A DNA stretch of 64,000 nucleotides from Rhizobium sp. L51/94 (GTDB lineage Bacteria; Pseudomonadota; Alphaproteobacteria; Rhizobiales; Rhizobiaceae), in the NCBI RefSeq assembly GCF_019355555.1, contig NZ_CP072141.1:3280001-3344000 (forward strand), written 5' to 3'. How positions within the stretch are numbered: the first letter of the stretch is position 1; each line of letters opens with the position of its first letter. The notes below the pieces were generated by a model. It was not told the DNA's origin, ran no database searches, and saw only the letters and a program-made list of their open reading frames with translations. Both the position numbers and the translations under genes were made by a program. Positions 35,218 through 44,329 of the stretch are shown here, one piece after another.

Positions 35218-36168
35218 ATGCTTTTCCGGATTGCCACCGCTGTCGCCTGCCTGACGCTGCTGACTGCTGCATCGCTGCCACAAACCGGCCCGCTGCCAGA
35301 GACGCGACCGGACGACAAGCCTGCGGAGACAGCGCAGCCGGTTGCTCCCATCCCCGAGCCAAAACCGCAGCCGGCACCGGCACCGGAAACACCCGCTGCA
35401 AAGCCTGGCACCGAAGCCTCGCCCTCCGATGGCACGACCAGCGGAAAGCAAAGTGGCGACGCGCCCGCCACGAAGGCAACGACACCCGATGCCGATACAA
35501 GCAAGCCCGATGCCGACGCCGGCAAGGACGACAAGAAATCACCGGTGTCGAACGCCACCGATGGCAAGGGAAATCCACCGGCCGAGCCGCTCACCATCGA
35601 ACCGGAATCTGACGCGGAGCATCACGCCTGCCTGAAAGACCTGCAAGCCATGGGGGCGGTATTCAAGGATCTGCCCCGCATCGACGACGGCGATGGATGT
35701 GGCATCGACAAGCCCATCAGCCTCTCGGAAGCGTTGCCAGGCGTGAAATTCAAGCCTGAAGGCACGCTGCGCTGCGAGGCGGCGCTTGCCCTCTCCCGCT
35801 GGATGAAGGAAAGCGTCATTCCGGCAGGCGAGGCTGCGCTGAAGGCCGCCGGCCCGATCGTCACCATCAACCAGGCCTCGACCTATATCTGCCGCCTGCG
35901 CAACAACGCGAGCACTGGCAAGATCTCCGAGCACGCCCGGGGCAATGCCATCGACATCGCGAGTTTCACATTCAAGGATGGGACGACTGTCGAGGTGCAG
36001 CCTCGCAAGGAGGACTCGACGCTGGCAGGTGCGTTCCAGCGTGCCGTCAGTGCGTCAGGCTGCCTGTACTTCTCGACCGTCCTCGATCCCGAAAGCGACG
36101 CCGCCCATGAGCATCACTTCCACATGGACGTCCTGAAACGCAACGGTGACTTCCGCTATTGTCACTGA
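35218..36168 (+). CDS. Extensin-like C-terminal domain protein
   Basis: 316-residue exported protein. A signal peptide (AVACLTLLTAASLP) is followed by a 110-residue Pro/Lys/Asp/Thr-rich disordered region and a C-terminal extensin-like domain. That domain has a LAS/peptidase-M15-like metal site: SEHARGNAIDIASF and the final EHHFHMDVL. Cysteines (HACLKDL, GCGIDK, RCEAAL, ICRLR, GCLYF, YCH) suggest disulfide bonds in the periplasm. A peptidoglycan-modifying role is possible by fold. It is divergent from the iron-regulated heme receptor with 269 bases between them; the ribosome binding site is weak. Confidence 0.88.
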   Translation: MLFRIATAVACLTLLTAASLPQTGPLPETRPDDKPAETAQPVAPIPEPKPQPAPAPETPAAKPGTEASPSDGTTSGKQSGDAPATKATTPDADTSKPDADAGKDDKKSPVSNATDGKGNPPAEPLTIEPESDAEHHACLKDLQAMGAVFKDLPRIDDGDGCGIDKPISLSEALPGVKFKPEGTLRCEAALALSRWMKESVIPAGEAALKAAGPIVTINQASTYICRLRNNASTGKISEHARGNAIDIASFTFKDGTTVEVQPRKEDSTLAGAFQRAVSASGCLYFSTVLDPESDAAHEHHFHMDVLKRNGDFRYCH

Positions 36169-36232
36169 ATATCAGGGACTTGGCGACAAGCGCGGACTCA
36201 CTTTTGCAGCGTGTTGAATCGATGGATCAAGC

Positions 36233-37912
36233 CTAGAATAGACCTTCGATGTAGCCCTGCTCGTTCAGCATGATCCGCTCGGCGGCAGGCGAGCGTGGCA
36301 GGCCGGGCATGGTGCGGATCTCCCCCGTAACGGCAACGACGAAGCCTGCACCGGCCGACAGTCTCACCTCGCGCACATGCACGACATGGCCTTCCGGAGC
36401 GCCGCGCAGATCCGCGTCGGTCGAGAATGAATACTGTGTCTTGGCAATGCAGACCGGCAGGTGGCGGTATCCCTGGTCTTCCCAGCTCTTCAGCTGGTCG
36501 CGAACGGCCTTGTCCGCAGTCACCTCGCCGGCATGGTAGATCTCGGTCGCCACGACGCCGATCTTCTGCATCAGCGGGAGATCGTCCGGATAGAGCGGCG
36601 CAAACTTCGCCTCGCCGGACTGTGTCAGCGCCACGACCTTGTGCGCCAGTTCCTCGATGCCGGCCGAGCCGTCCGCCCAGTGGCGGCAGAGGATCGCCTC
36701 GGCACCGAGACCGGCGACATAGGCTTTGACGGCTTCGATCTCGGCGTGCGTATCGGAGGTGAAGTGGTTGATCGCGACGACGACGGGCACGCCAAACTTC
36801 CGCACATTCTCGACATGGCGGCCGAGATTGACGCAGCCGGTGACCAGCGCCTCGACATTCTCGCGGCCGAGATCGTCCTTGGTGACGCCGCCATTCATCT
36901 TCAGCGCCCGCACCGTGGCGACGACCACCGCCGCATCCGGCTTCAGCCCCGCCTGGCGACATTTGATGTTGAAAAACTTCTCCGCCCCGAGATCCGCGCC
37001 GAAGCCGGCCTCGGTGACAACGTAGTCCGCAAGCGTCAGTGCCGTCCGGGTGGCAATGACCGAATTGCAGCCATGGGCGATATTGGCAAACGGGCCGCCA
37101 TGCACAAGCGCCGGGCTATTCTCCAGGGTCTGCACCAGGTTCGGCTGCAAAGCGTCCTTCAGCAGAACAGCCATGGCGCCGTCCGCTTTCAGATCACGCG
37201 CGAAAACCGGCGACCTGTCGTAGCGGTAGGCAACGATGATGTCGCCCAACCGCTTTTCCAGGTCGGCAAGATCCGACGCAAGGCACAGGATGGCCATCAC
37301 CTCGGAGGCAACGGTGATGTCGAAGCCGCCCTGGCGCGGGAAGCCGTTGGCCACGCCGCCGAGCGACGAGACGATATCGCGCAGCGCCCGGTCGTTCATG
37401 TCCATCACCCGCCGCCAGGTAATGCGGCGGATGTCGATATTCAGCGCATTGCCCCAGTAGACGTGGTTGTCGAGCATCGCCGCCAGCAGATTGTGGGCCG
37501 AAGTGATGGCATGGAAGTCGCCGGTGAAATGCAGGTTGATGTCTTCCATCGGCACGACCTGCGCATAGCCACCGCCGGCAGCCCCGCCCTTGGTACCGAA
37601 ACACGGCCCGAGCGACGGTTCACGCACGCAGATCATTGCCTTCTTGCCGATGCGGTTCAGCCCATCGCCGAGACCGACCGTCGTCGTCGTCTTGCCCTCG
37701 CCCGCCGGCGTCGGATTGATCGCCGTCACCAGGATCAGCTTGCCGGTCTTCTTGCCCGCCTGCCCGGCAATGAAGTCGGCGCTGATCTTTGCCTTGTCGT
37801 GACCGTAGGGCACCAGTTGCTCAGGCGGAATGCCGAGCGCTGCCCCGATCTCATAGATCGGCTTCTTCGTCGCGGCGCGCGCGATCTCGATATCGGATTT
37901 TACCGTAGCCAT
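36233..37912 (-). CDS. fhs: Formate--tetrahydrofolate ligase
   Basis: 559-residue enzyme making 10-formyl-tetrahydrofolate from formate, ATP and THF. Recognisable segments are the P-loop-like [54 protein letters not shown], and [13 protein letters not shown]. Length matches the family (about 555-560). GGAG eight bases before the ATG at 37912 supports the start. It is a single gene; no folD or purU is adjacent. Confidence 0.97.
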   Translation of the reverse strand: MATVKSDIEIARAATKKPIYEIGAALGIPPEQLVPYGHDKAKISADFIAGQAGKKTGKLILVTAINPTPAGEGKTTTTVGLGDGLNRIGKKAMICVREPSLGPCFGTKGGAAGGGYAQVVPMEDINLHFTGDFHAITSAHNLLAAMLDNHVYWGNALNIDIRRITWRRVMDMNDRALRDIVSSLGGVANGFPRQGGFDITVASEVMAILCLASDLADLEKRLGDIIVAYRYDRSPVFARDLKADGAMAVLLKDALQPNLVQTLENSPALVHGGPFANIAHGCNSVIATRTALTLADYVVTEAGFGADLGAEKFFNIKCRQAGLKPDAAVVVATVRALKMNGGVTKDDLGRENVEALVTGCVNLGRHVENVRKFGVPVVVAINHFTSDTHAEIEAVKAYVAGLGAEAILCRHWADGSAGIEELAHKVVALTQSGEAKFAPLYPDDLPLMQKIGVVATEIYHAGEVTADKAVRDQLKSWEDQGYRHLPVCIAKTQYSFSTDADLRGAPEGHVVHVREVRLSAGAGFVVAVTGEIRTMPGLPRSPAAERIMLNEQGYIEGLF

Positions 37913-38102
37913 CAGTCAATCTCCATGCGACCGCGCCGTTTATCTCGCTTGCGCATAAACGAATAGCAAACCGCTGTGAACCGGCATGCCGCAGACTTGG
38001 GTGAGAAAAAGTCGGCAGCGGACCAAGGAGCGCCACTGGCTTGTTACGGCATAATCATATGGCTAATGCTGCTTCGGAAAATCAAAACCCGTGAGGTCGT
38101 CC

Positions 38103-38624
38103 GTGAAATCCCTGGAAATAATCGTTGAACGCATCATCCTGTCGAGCCGCTGGTTGCTCGTCATTTTCTATCTCGGGCTGGCCGCGTCTCTCGCAATGTA
38201 CGCCCTCTCCTTCTGCTACAAGTTCTACAAGATCGCCATCAGCGTCTTTTCGCTGGAAGAGTCGGACATGATCCTTGCCATGCTCGGCCTGATCGACGCG
38301 GCTCTGGTGGCAAGTCTCGTCGTCATGGTGATGATCTCGGGCTATGAGAATTTCGTCAGCCGCTTCGATGAAGCCAATGAAGAAGACGATGAGGTATCGT
38401 TCCTCGGCAAGCTCGATTCCGGTAGCCTGAAAATCAAGGTCGCCTCCTCGATCGTCGCCATCTCCTCGATCCACCTGCTGCAGGTGTTCCTGAACATGGC
38501 GCAGTTCGAAACGGCGCAGATCATGTGGATGACGCTGATACATCTCGCCTTCGTCGTCTCGGCCCTGATGCTCGGCTACCTCGAGAAGATCATGGGACAG
38601 GCGAAGGGCAAGGATAACGCCTAG
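38103..38624 (+). CDS. UPF0114 family membrane protein (YqhA-like)
   Basis: 173-residue inner-membrane protein starting with GTG at 38103, six bases after GAGG. It has helices at about residues 14-40, 60-75, 105-125 and 135-155 and the family pattern ERIILSSRWLLVIFYLGL and LLQVFLN. Function is unknown in the family. Its stop codon overlaps the stop of the convergent periplasmic ClpP-fold gene in a shared CTAG. Confidence 0.88.
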   Translation: MKSLEIIVERIILSSRWLLVIFYLGLAASLAMYALSFCYKFYKIAISVFSLEESDMILAMLGLIDAALVASLVVMVMISGYENFVSRFDEANEEDDEVSFLGKLDSGSLKIKVASSIVAISSIHLLQVFLNMAQFETAQIMWMTLIHLAFVVSALMLGYLEKIMGQAKGKDNA

Positions 38625-39673
38625 GCAGCCCGGCCCGACAGAGAATGGACGACCGGCAGCAAAGCCTGCCGCTCGAGCGGCTGCGGCATGCCAGGCTCGG
38701 GCTCGTCGGGCAGCGGCTTGGACTGCGGCGTGCTGGGCGGCGGCGGGGGTGGCGCCGGCATCATGGATACGACGCAGTCGGAGATCGTCTTCTCGCGCGG
38801 GCAGGCACCGGCTGCGGCGAGTTGGCCGGCGGAAGATTGCTCGGTCATCATTTTCAGATTGAGCGCCTCGACCTGCGTCAGCAAACGGATCGACTGCGGA
38901 TTGGCGCTCATCATCAGGTCGAACAGATCCGGATCGACCCCCATCTTGGTGAGATAGGCGATCAGCGCCGCCTTCTGCTTGTTGCCGAGCTTCGTGGTGT
39001 CGTGCTGCCCGACCATTTTCCGGCCGACTTCGCGCTGCGACAGTATCTTCTTCTTGCCGTTCAGCATTTCGTACTCGGTGCGATACTGGACGCGCATTTC
39101 CCGGTATGTGGTCGTGATCTGGTGGACGCCGATCAAGGCAAAGGGACTTGCAATCCGCCTGACGCCTCCGGCCAGTAGCAACGGACAGGCCGACAGGCAG
39201 ACCGCGCCGTTCGAATAGATCTCGCCGGTCATCGAGCCGTCTTTTTGCCGCGCCGCGTCGCATAGCGGTTCGCTGCCGTCGCAGGCATCGGCGCGTGTCC
39301 CGCCAACAGCCACCGAAAGCCCCTGGCGCCGAATGATCAGCCCCATCTGCATGGCGGCCGCAACATCCCCGCCCGGCGAGCGGACGACGATCGGCAGCGA
39401 TTTCTTGCCGATTTTCTTCAGCAGCTTCTGCAGCTTGCGGGGCGAGTCCGACATGATCTGCCCTTCGGCGGCAATCCAGTCGGCACAGGATCCGCCATCC
39501 CGGCAATAAGGGGTACCGCCATGGATCAGAACGAAGTCCATGGGACGATCGATGGGAGGCTCGGCCGCATTTGCCGTTTCAAGGCCGGCGAGCACAAAAA
39601 CGACTGTCGCCACAAGGCGCAAGACCTGGTTCAACCGCGAAGGAACGGCCCGCGTCAGCGAAGTCAGCATCAT
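38621..39673 (-). CDS. Periplasmic ClpP-fold protein (COG3904-like)
   Basis: 350-residue protein with a signal peptide ending ATVVFVLAGLETANA and cleavage before AEPP. The mature protein has a ClpP/crotonase-like fold: IVVRSPGGDVAAAMQMGLII, then a possible nucleophilic Ser in VCLSACPLLLAGG and a His in IGVHQ. Two extra Cys pairs suit the periplasm. The C-terminal 45 residues are Pro-rich (PAPPPPPPSTPQ). COG3904 proteins are predicted periplasmic members of this superfamily with no known substrate. The start (39673 or 39670) lacks a clear ribosome binding site. It is divergent from a LuxR solo. Confidence 0.8.
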   Translation of the reverse strand: MMLTSLTRAVPSRLNQVLRLVATVVFVLAGLETANAAEPPIDRPMDFVLIHGGTPYCRDGGSCADWIAAEGQIMSDSPRKLQKLLKKIGKKSLPIVVRSPGGDVAAAMQMGLIIRRQGLSVAVGGTRADACDGSEPLCDAARQKDGSMTGEIYSNGAVCLSACPLLLAGGVRRIASPFALIGVHQITTTYREMRVQYRTEYEMLNGKKKILSQREVGRKMVGQHDTTKLGNKQKAALIAYLTKMGVDPDLFDLMMSANPQSIRLLTQVEALNLKMMTEQSSAGQLAAAGACPREKTISDCVVSMMPAPPPPPPSTPQSKPLPDEPEPGMPQPLERQALLPVVHSLSGRAA

Positions 39674-39749
39674 CAATCGGCTCGGAGGTGATGTTTCGGA
39701 GGACAATGGATAGCAACGACGGCGCTGATTTGCAAGGTTGGCAAGCGAT

Positions 39750-39930
39750 CGGTAACAACAGACACTCAGGATGCCGCCGCCGTCCACCCCACCTGCAAAG
39801 AGCTTATTCACAGGGAGCGAACGAGGCCCCCTGTTGCAAAAGTTGTTTTTTAGCGCAAATGCACCAATTGCGTTACCGCAAGCTTTTTGACTCGTATTCC
39901 GGCCTGTTTCGCGTATTTGATAGCGGTAAC
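39750..39930. repeat. Three CGGTAAC elements in the LuxR-solo divergent promoter
   Basis: CGGTAAC occurs at 39750-39756, as inverted GTTACCGC at 39872-39879 and as GCGGTAAC at 39923-39930. The last two form an 8-bp inverted repeat with 43 bases between. The last copy ends nine bases before the LuxR start. Candidate operators for that regulator. Confidence 0.4.
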
Positions 39931-39939
39931 ACAAACTGA

Positions 39940-40686
39940 ATGAGCCTTGCTCGAATGTCATACATGACAGCTTCTGGACGACAAACGTTTCTGTCCGCCG
40001 AGTTGGCGGCGGCGCGCACCCGCGCAATGCTTCATCAGGCGCTGAACAGGACGGCGGAGTCGTTCGGATTTGCCTCTTTCATGCTCTGCAACGCGCCATC
40101 GGCCTCGGACATGCTGCTGACACCGCTGATTATCGAGACTTCGGCACCAGCCCAGAATCTGCGCGACTTCGACCGCGGCCACCTGCTGCGCATCTATCCC
40201 CTAGTCGGTCGAGACCGCGATTCGGCAATTCCGCGCTGCTGGAACCTGGCGGAACGGGCCCCTTCTCCTGAAATGGAATTCCCCCGCGAACTCCGGACAT
40301 TTCTCGAAAGCCGCGGCCGGACGATGGGCATGCATTTTCCGGTCAATGCGTCGGATGGCGAGCGACTGGCTTTTTCGATGGCGGGCAATCGCAACAGCCT
40401 CTCGCAGGCGGAACTCAACGAACTCTGCGTCATCCTGCTGCATGCCGCCACCGCCTATAACGGCATCAAGCGCAACGGCAACGAGCCCGCAGCCATGCTG
40501 TCGGCGCGCGAAATGGAAGTCGTTCGCTGGACTGCGCAAGGCAAGACTTCGGTGGAGATCGGCCAGATCCTGACTCTGTCCGACCACACCGTCAACGCCT
40601 ACATGACCAATGCCATCAAGAAGCTCAATTGCGTCAACCGCACGCAACTCGTGGCCAAAGCCATCCGGCTCAAGCTCATCAGCTGA
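39940..40686 (+). CDS. LuxR-family transcriptional regulator (solo)
   Basis: 248-residue regulator with an N-terminal autoinducer-binding-like domain (residues about 20-165) and a C-terminal GerE helix-turn-helix (LSAREMEVVRWTAQGKTSVEIGQILTLS then HTVNAYMTNAIKKL). No luxI synthase is adjacent, so it is a solo; several of the usual ligand-pocket Trp/Asp residues are not obvious, and the ligand is uncertain. No Shine-Dalgarno sequence precedes the ATG at 39940; the ATGs at 39955 and 39964 are alternatives. Three CGGTAAC elements lie in the upstream region. Confidence 0.88.
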   Translation: MSLARMSYMTASGRQTFLSAELAAARTRAMLHQALNRTAESFGFASFMLCNAPSASDMLLTPLIIETSAPAQNLRDFDRGHLLRIYPLVGRDRDSAIPRCWNLAERAPSPEMEFPRELRTFLESRGRTMGMHFPVNASDGERLAFSMAGNRNSLSQAELNELCVILLHAATAYNGIKRNGNEPAAMLSAREMEVVRWTAQGKTSVEIGQILTLSDHTVNAYMTNAIKKLNCVNRTQLVAKAIRLKLIS

Positions 40687-40718
40687 CATAAGCCTCCCGC
40701 CAAGAACTTAGCAGCGAA

Positions 40719-41867
40719 TTACCGCCCGCCGAGTACCGCGCGTGTTTCGACCAGGTTGGAGCGCACCCGCAGGATATAGAACCCCATCGTCGCCAGATGG
40801 CTGGGCATGATCAGGCCGTCTTCGCGCCCGTTCGAGACGATCCAAGGCTGGATGCGCAGCGCCGCCTGGAATTGCTTCATCGTATCGCCCCAGAGTGCTC
40901 CGACGTTGCGCTCGGCGATGACCTTTGAGAAATCGGCGCCGGCAGCGCTGAGGATGCCGTAATATCCGTAGAGCTGTCCGTAGGCGAACCAGAAGCGGTC
41001 GTCGGCGCGCGTGTCGAACCACCCGAAATTATGGTTCTCGGAACGTTCGGCCAGCACGTCCGACGTACTGCCGAGATCGTTTGAAATGCGGTCGATGAAC
41101 TCGATCAGGTTGTCGGCACGGCCGTCGAAGGTGGCGTTGCAGGCGCCGAGATCGACATTGAACTTGCGCAGGCTGTTGATCGAGGCCCGATAGTAGCTCG
41201 GGGTCGGCGTTTTAGGCCCGAACGGCTGGAAACCGAAATACCAGCTGGACTCGTCGAACTGGAGATTGCCGCGCGCATTCTGAAGGTCCGAATTGATACC
41301 CGATGTTCCGCGCACGCGGCCCAGCGCATCCACAAGCTCGATAGAGGTCCTGCGAACCGCCTGGTTGACGCCGCGCTGGAAGGACGCCTTGTTGTCGAGG
41401 AATGGCGTATCGTCCCAGCTCAGGCCGAAAAACCCGAGCTTGAAGAGGAGCATGGACGAAATCCACGCATTGCGGTTGACGTTGAAATCCACAAGGTCGG
41501 CTGTAACATCGACGATAGCCGACGTCTCGCAACGTTTCGGCGTGGCGGCTGTGGCCGGCTGCGCATCGGTCGCGACAGGCACCGGGGTCAGATCCTGGCC
41601 GGCAGCCTTGCGGTCGGCAAGCTTGTAGCTATCGATGTAGTGGGTGTTGAAGCCCGTCCAGGACTGGGTCTGAACGAGGAAGTAGCCGTAGAGGCAGACC
41701 AGCAGCACGACGAGAGCGGCAACCGGCACCTTGATGATCCAGTTGCGCTGCCGGTACCAGCCATGCGCTGCAAGAAAAGGCCACGTCGCCCAGACAAACA
41801 GGAGCCCAAGACCACGTCGAATTGCCTGGAGCATCCGTGCAAAGAAGGCAACGATCGGATCAAGCAT
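40719..41867 (-). CDS. DUF2333 family membrane protein
   Basis: 382-residue protein with one N-terminal membrane anchor (VAALVVLLVCLYGYFLV, about residues 50-66) and a large region with the DUF2333 pattern: ETSAIVDVTADLVDFNVNRNAW, FKLGFFGLSWDDTPFLDNKASFQ and FAYGQLYGYYGIL. Function is unknown. GGAG seven bases before the ATG at 41867 defines the start, shorter than the full frame. It lies downstream of a coiled-coil protein gene with 74 bases between and probably shares its operon. Confidence 0.88.
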   Translation of the reverse strand: MLDPIVAFFARMLQAIRRGLGLLFVWATWPFLAAHGWYRQRNWIIKVPVAALVVLLVCLYGYFLVQTQSWTGFNTHYIDSYKLADRKAAGQDLTPVPVATDAQPATAATPKRCETSAIVDVTADLVDFNVNRNAWISSMLLFKLGFFGLSWDDTPFLDNKASFQRGVNQAVRRTSIELVDALGRVRGTSGINSDLQNARGNLQFDESSWYFGFQPFGPKTPTPSYYRASINSLRKFNVDLGACNATFDGRADNLIEFIDRISNDLGSTSDVLAERSENHNFGWFDTRADDRFWFAYGQLYGYYGILSAAGADFSKVIAERNVGALWGDTMKQFQAALRIQPWIVSNGREDGLIMPSHLATMGFYILRVRSNLVETRAVLGGR

Positions 41868-41941
41868 GCAATGTCTCCTAACGGTCTTGGTGCTCCAGCA
41901 GATATGACCTCCCCGGCCACAGGGCAACCGCGTCGGCTGAA

Positions 41942-42976
41942 TTAAATCGTTGCCGGTTGCTGCTGCGGCGCCGCAGGCACATCTTCCTCGTCGTCGACTG
42001 CCGGCTCTCGAGGCGACGGCGCCACCTCCAGACGGCGCGCGAAAGCCTCGTCAGCAGCCTGTTTACGAAGCAGGATATCATGTCCGGCAAGGAGGTTGGC
42101 CTCGAACGCAGCAACAAGGTCCTCGACCCCGGCCGGCAGGTCCTCGCATTGCGTCGCCGATTGTTCGTTTGCCGCCTTCAGCAGTGCGACGCGCTGCTCG
42201 ACATCGACGGCGAGCTTGGCAACCATGACGTTGACTGCGGCGATCCCGCCGTTCAGCACATCCAGGAAATCCTCGTCGTCGGTCATCAGCCGCAACAGGG
42301 TCTCATGCTCGGACCGCAGCATCTTATCCTTCACATCAGCCGCCTGACGATCGAGCGCCAACTCTTTGCGTTCTTCCTCGGATGCAGCATCCAGCGACGG
42401 ACCACGCTGCGGCGGCGTCGAGGAGAGGCGCTCGTGCGTCCGCGCCTTTAGGGACGCAAGCCGTCGCCCTGCCTCGTCCAGATCGCCGTCCAGCTGCCGG
42501 CGACGAATGACCAGTTGCTGCAGGTGGGCTTCGCAAACGCGGTGATGCAGAGCGAGAAAGGGTCCGGCTTCGCCCAGCATCCTGTCCAGCGCTGCCGATA
42601 CCGACAGCAGCTCGACCACATCGAGCGCTATCGTTTCCGGCGCAGCATTGCCGAGATGCACGCGTCGCCTGAGAAAACCCTGAGATTGACGCCCCGCAGT
42701 CTCGTCGAACAATCGTTCATATTGCAGCAAGGCTGCGGCCGTCTGGGTATCGAGCTGACGCAGAAGGGCTGCTACTCGGTCCCTCCACTCGCTCCATAAA
42801 CCAACGGCTTCGCCGAGGAGCGTTTCTTCGAGAGGAAAGTTGATTGCTGTCAGCCGCGCCTCCGGCCGCGAGTGATGCGCCAGCGCCGCCTCGGCAGCAG
42901 CTATTCCCTTGCAGGCATCGTCCAGCAGTCGCCGAAGCTGTGCGATGTCGCGTTCTGGAAACTGGCCGTGCGCCAT
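41942..42976 (-). CDS. Coiled-coil hypothetical protein, 344 aa
   Basis: Soluble, strongly helical protein starting MAHGQFPERDIAQLRRLL. It has many Leu/Ala/Arg/Glu heptads and a C-terminus rich in Pro, Asp and Gln (VDDEEDVPAAPQQQ). No enzymatic motif was recognised. GGAG five bases before the ATG at 42976 defines the start; the frame extends to 43477, but that part is the antisense-frame shadow of the cytochrome gene. It lies between a cytochrome c and a DUF2333 gene on the same strand, so a membrane-associated complex is conceivable. Confidence 0.75.
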   Translation of the reverse strand: MAHGQFPERDIAQLRRLLDDACKGIAAAEAALAHHSRPEARLTAINFPLEETLLGEAVGLWSEWRDRVAALLRQLDTQTAAALLQYERLFDETAGRQSQGFLRRRVHLGNAAPETIALDVVELLSVSAALDRMLGEAGPFLALHHRVCEAHLQQLVIRRRQLDGDLDEAGRRLASLKARTHERLSSTPPQRGPSLDAASEEERKELALDRQAADVKDKMLRSEHETLLRLMTDDEDFLDVLNGGIAAVNVMVAKLAVDVEQRVALLKAANEQSATQCEDLPAGVEDLVAAFEANLLAGHDILLRKQAADEAFARRLEVAPSPREPAVDDEEDVPAAPQQQPATI

Positions 42977-43044
42977 GAGGGCTCCTGCTGATCGCGGCGG
43001 GTGGGTGCATCCAGAGTAGCGCAAACCATCCCCCGATGGCAGGC

Positions 43045-43434
43045 CTATTGGGCCGCCGCCGGATTTTTGAGATAGGCGATCAGATTGTCGACATCGCTGT
43101 CGCTTTTGACGCCGGCAAAGCTCATGCGGGTGCCCTTGACGACAGCCTGTGGGCTCAACAGGTATTTGTGCAGCAGCGCCTCGTCCCACACCTTGCCATC
43201 GGCACTGAAGGTCTTCATCGCAGCCGAATAGCTGTAGGTGGCAACCGACGCCACCGGGCGCCCGACCACGCCCATCAGCGAAGGTCCGACCTTGTTCACC
43301 GGCTCGGTCGCCGTGTGGCAGGCGGCGCACTTCTTGAAGACGCCCGCCCCGAGCTTCGGATCTCCGTCGGCAAGGACAGAGGTCGCCGACAGCAGCGCCG
43401 CAACGATAATGGTGGAACAGCAGGACGTCTTCAT
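43045..43434 (-). CDS. Class I cytochrome c (c552/c2-like)
   Basis: 129-residue periplasmic cytochrome. A signal peptide (CSTIIVAALLSATSVLA then DGDP) is followed by the heme-attachment motif KKCAACHT, and the axial Met is in GTRMSFAG. The C-terminal helix is VDNLIAYLKN. It would carry electrons in the periplasm, for example from the bc1 complex to an oxidase. GGGAGG five bases before the ATG at 43434 decides the start, excluding the ATG at 43452. It lies upstream of the coiled-coil and DUF2333 genes. Confidence 0.93.
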   Translation of the reverse strand: MKTSCCSTIIVAALLSATSVLADGDPKLGAGVFKKCAACHTATEPVNKVGPSLMGVVGRPVASVATYSYSAAMKTFSADGKVWDEALLHKYLLSPQAVVKGTRMSFAGVKSDSDVDNLIAYLKNPAAAQ

Positions 43435-43510
43435 ATCGCCTCCCGATTTCAATCCGCGCGAGCCCTTGGACGCTCAACGCATAACGGTCCAGCCGCCAGA
43501 GCGTTTGACC

Positions 43511-44092
43511 TCAGACGTCGCCCATCGCCTCTTCCCAATGGCGACGGCAGAGCGAGACATATCGCTCGTTACCGCCGACCTCGATCTGCGCGCCCTCGTG
43601 GAGCACCTTGCCGTCGCTGTCGAAGCGCACCACCATGGTAGCCTTTCGCCCGCAATGGCAGATCGTCCGAACTTCGCGCAGCTCGTCGGCGATGGCCAGC
43701 AGTTCCTGCGAGCCCGGAAACAGCTTGCCACGAAAATCCGTGCGCAGTCCGTAGACCATGACAGGAATGTTGAGGCGGTCGACGACATGCGCCAGTTGCC
43801 AGATCTGCGGCGCCGTCATGAAATGCGCCTCGTCGACGAAGACGCAGGCAAGCGGACCCTCGGCGTGCATTGCTTCGATTGTCGCAAACAGGTCGTCATC
43901 CCGGTCGAAGGGCACGGCATCGGCCTCGAGGCCGATGCGCGAGGCAATCTTGCCGCTGCCGGCCCGGTGATCGAAAGCTGCGATCAGGATCGCCGTGCGC
44001 ATGCCGCGCTCCTGATAGTTGTAGGACGCCTGCAGCAGCATCGTCGATTTGCCGGCATTCATTGCGGAATAGTGAAAATACAGCTTCGCCAT
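43511..44092 (-). CDS. tdk: Thymidine kinase
   Basis: 193-residue type II thymidine kinase, phosphorylating thymidine with ATP for salvage. Walker A is in [13 protein letters not shown], Walker B/catalytic in CVFVDEAHF, the lasso loop is [18 protein letters not shown], and zinc-binding cysteines appear in ICHCGRKA and the C-terminal SLCRRH. GGAG six bases before the ATG at 44092 sets the start. Divergent from choX. Confidence 0.96.
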   Translation of the reverse strand: MAKLYFHYSAMNAGKSTMLLQASYNYQERGMRTAILIAAFDHRAGSGKIASRIGLEADAVPFDRDDDLFATIEAMHAEGPLACVFVDEAHFMTAPQIWQLAHVVDRLNIPVMVYGLRTDFRGKLFPGSQELLAIADELREVRTICHCGRKATMVVRFDSDGKVLHEGAQIEVGGNERYVSLCRRHWEEAMGDV

Positions 44093-44329
44093 CAACGTCT
44101 CCTTTGCGCACTTCATGGAATCGCGAAGCGCCGAAGGAAAGCCATGGCTGACGTAAGCCACAGGAAATCACGCCGGCTGGCTCCACAGCGTGCAAATGCC
44201 TGCGCATCAAGCACTGTGAAAATTGGAGGTGTCGCATTCCATACCGCCAAAGCGCCGCAAATGCAGCGAGACCGCTTGTAAATGTCGGTTATTGGTGATT
44301 GCTTGGGAACGTAAAACTGGGAGTACACA

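Noticed and set aside
36461..37966. Long plus-strand ORF of 501 codons opposite fhs
   Set aside because: Antisense shadow of formate--tetrahydrofolate ligase with no recognisable domain.
39814..39822. TTATTCACA, matching the DnaA box consensus
   Set aside because: Single copy without neighbouring boxes, AT-rich unwinding region or replication genes; expected by chance in 64 kb.
41942..43477. 511-codon frame through the cytochrome c gene
   Set aside because: The segment upstream of 42976 is an out-of-frame reading of the cytochrome gene; the real start at 42976 has GGAG.
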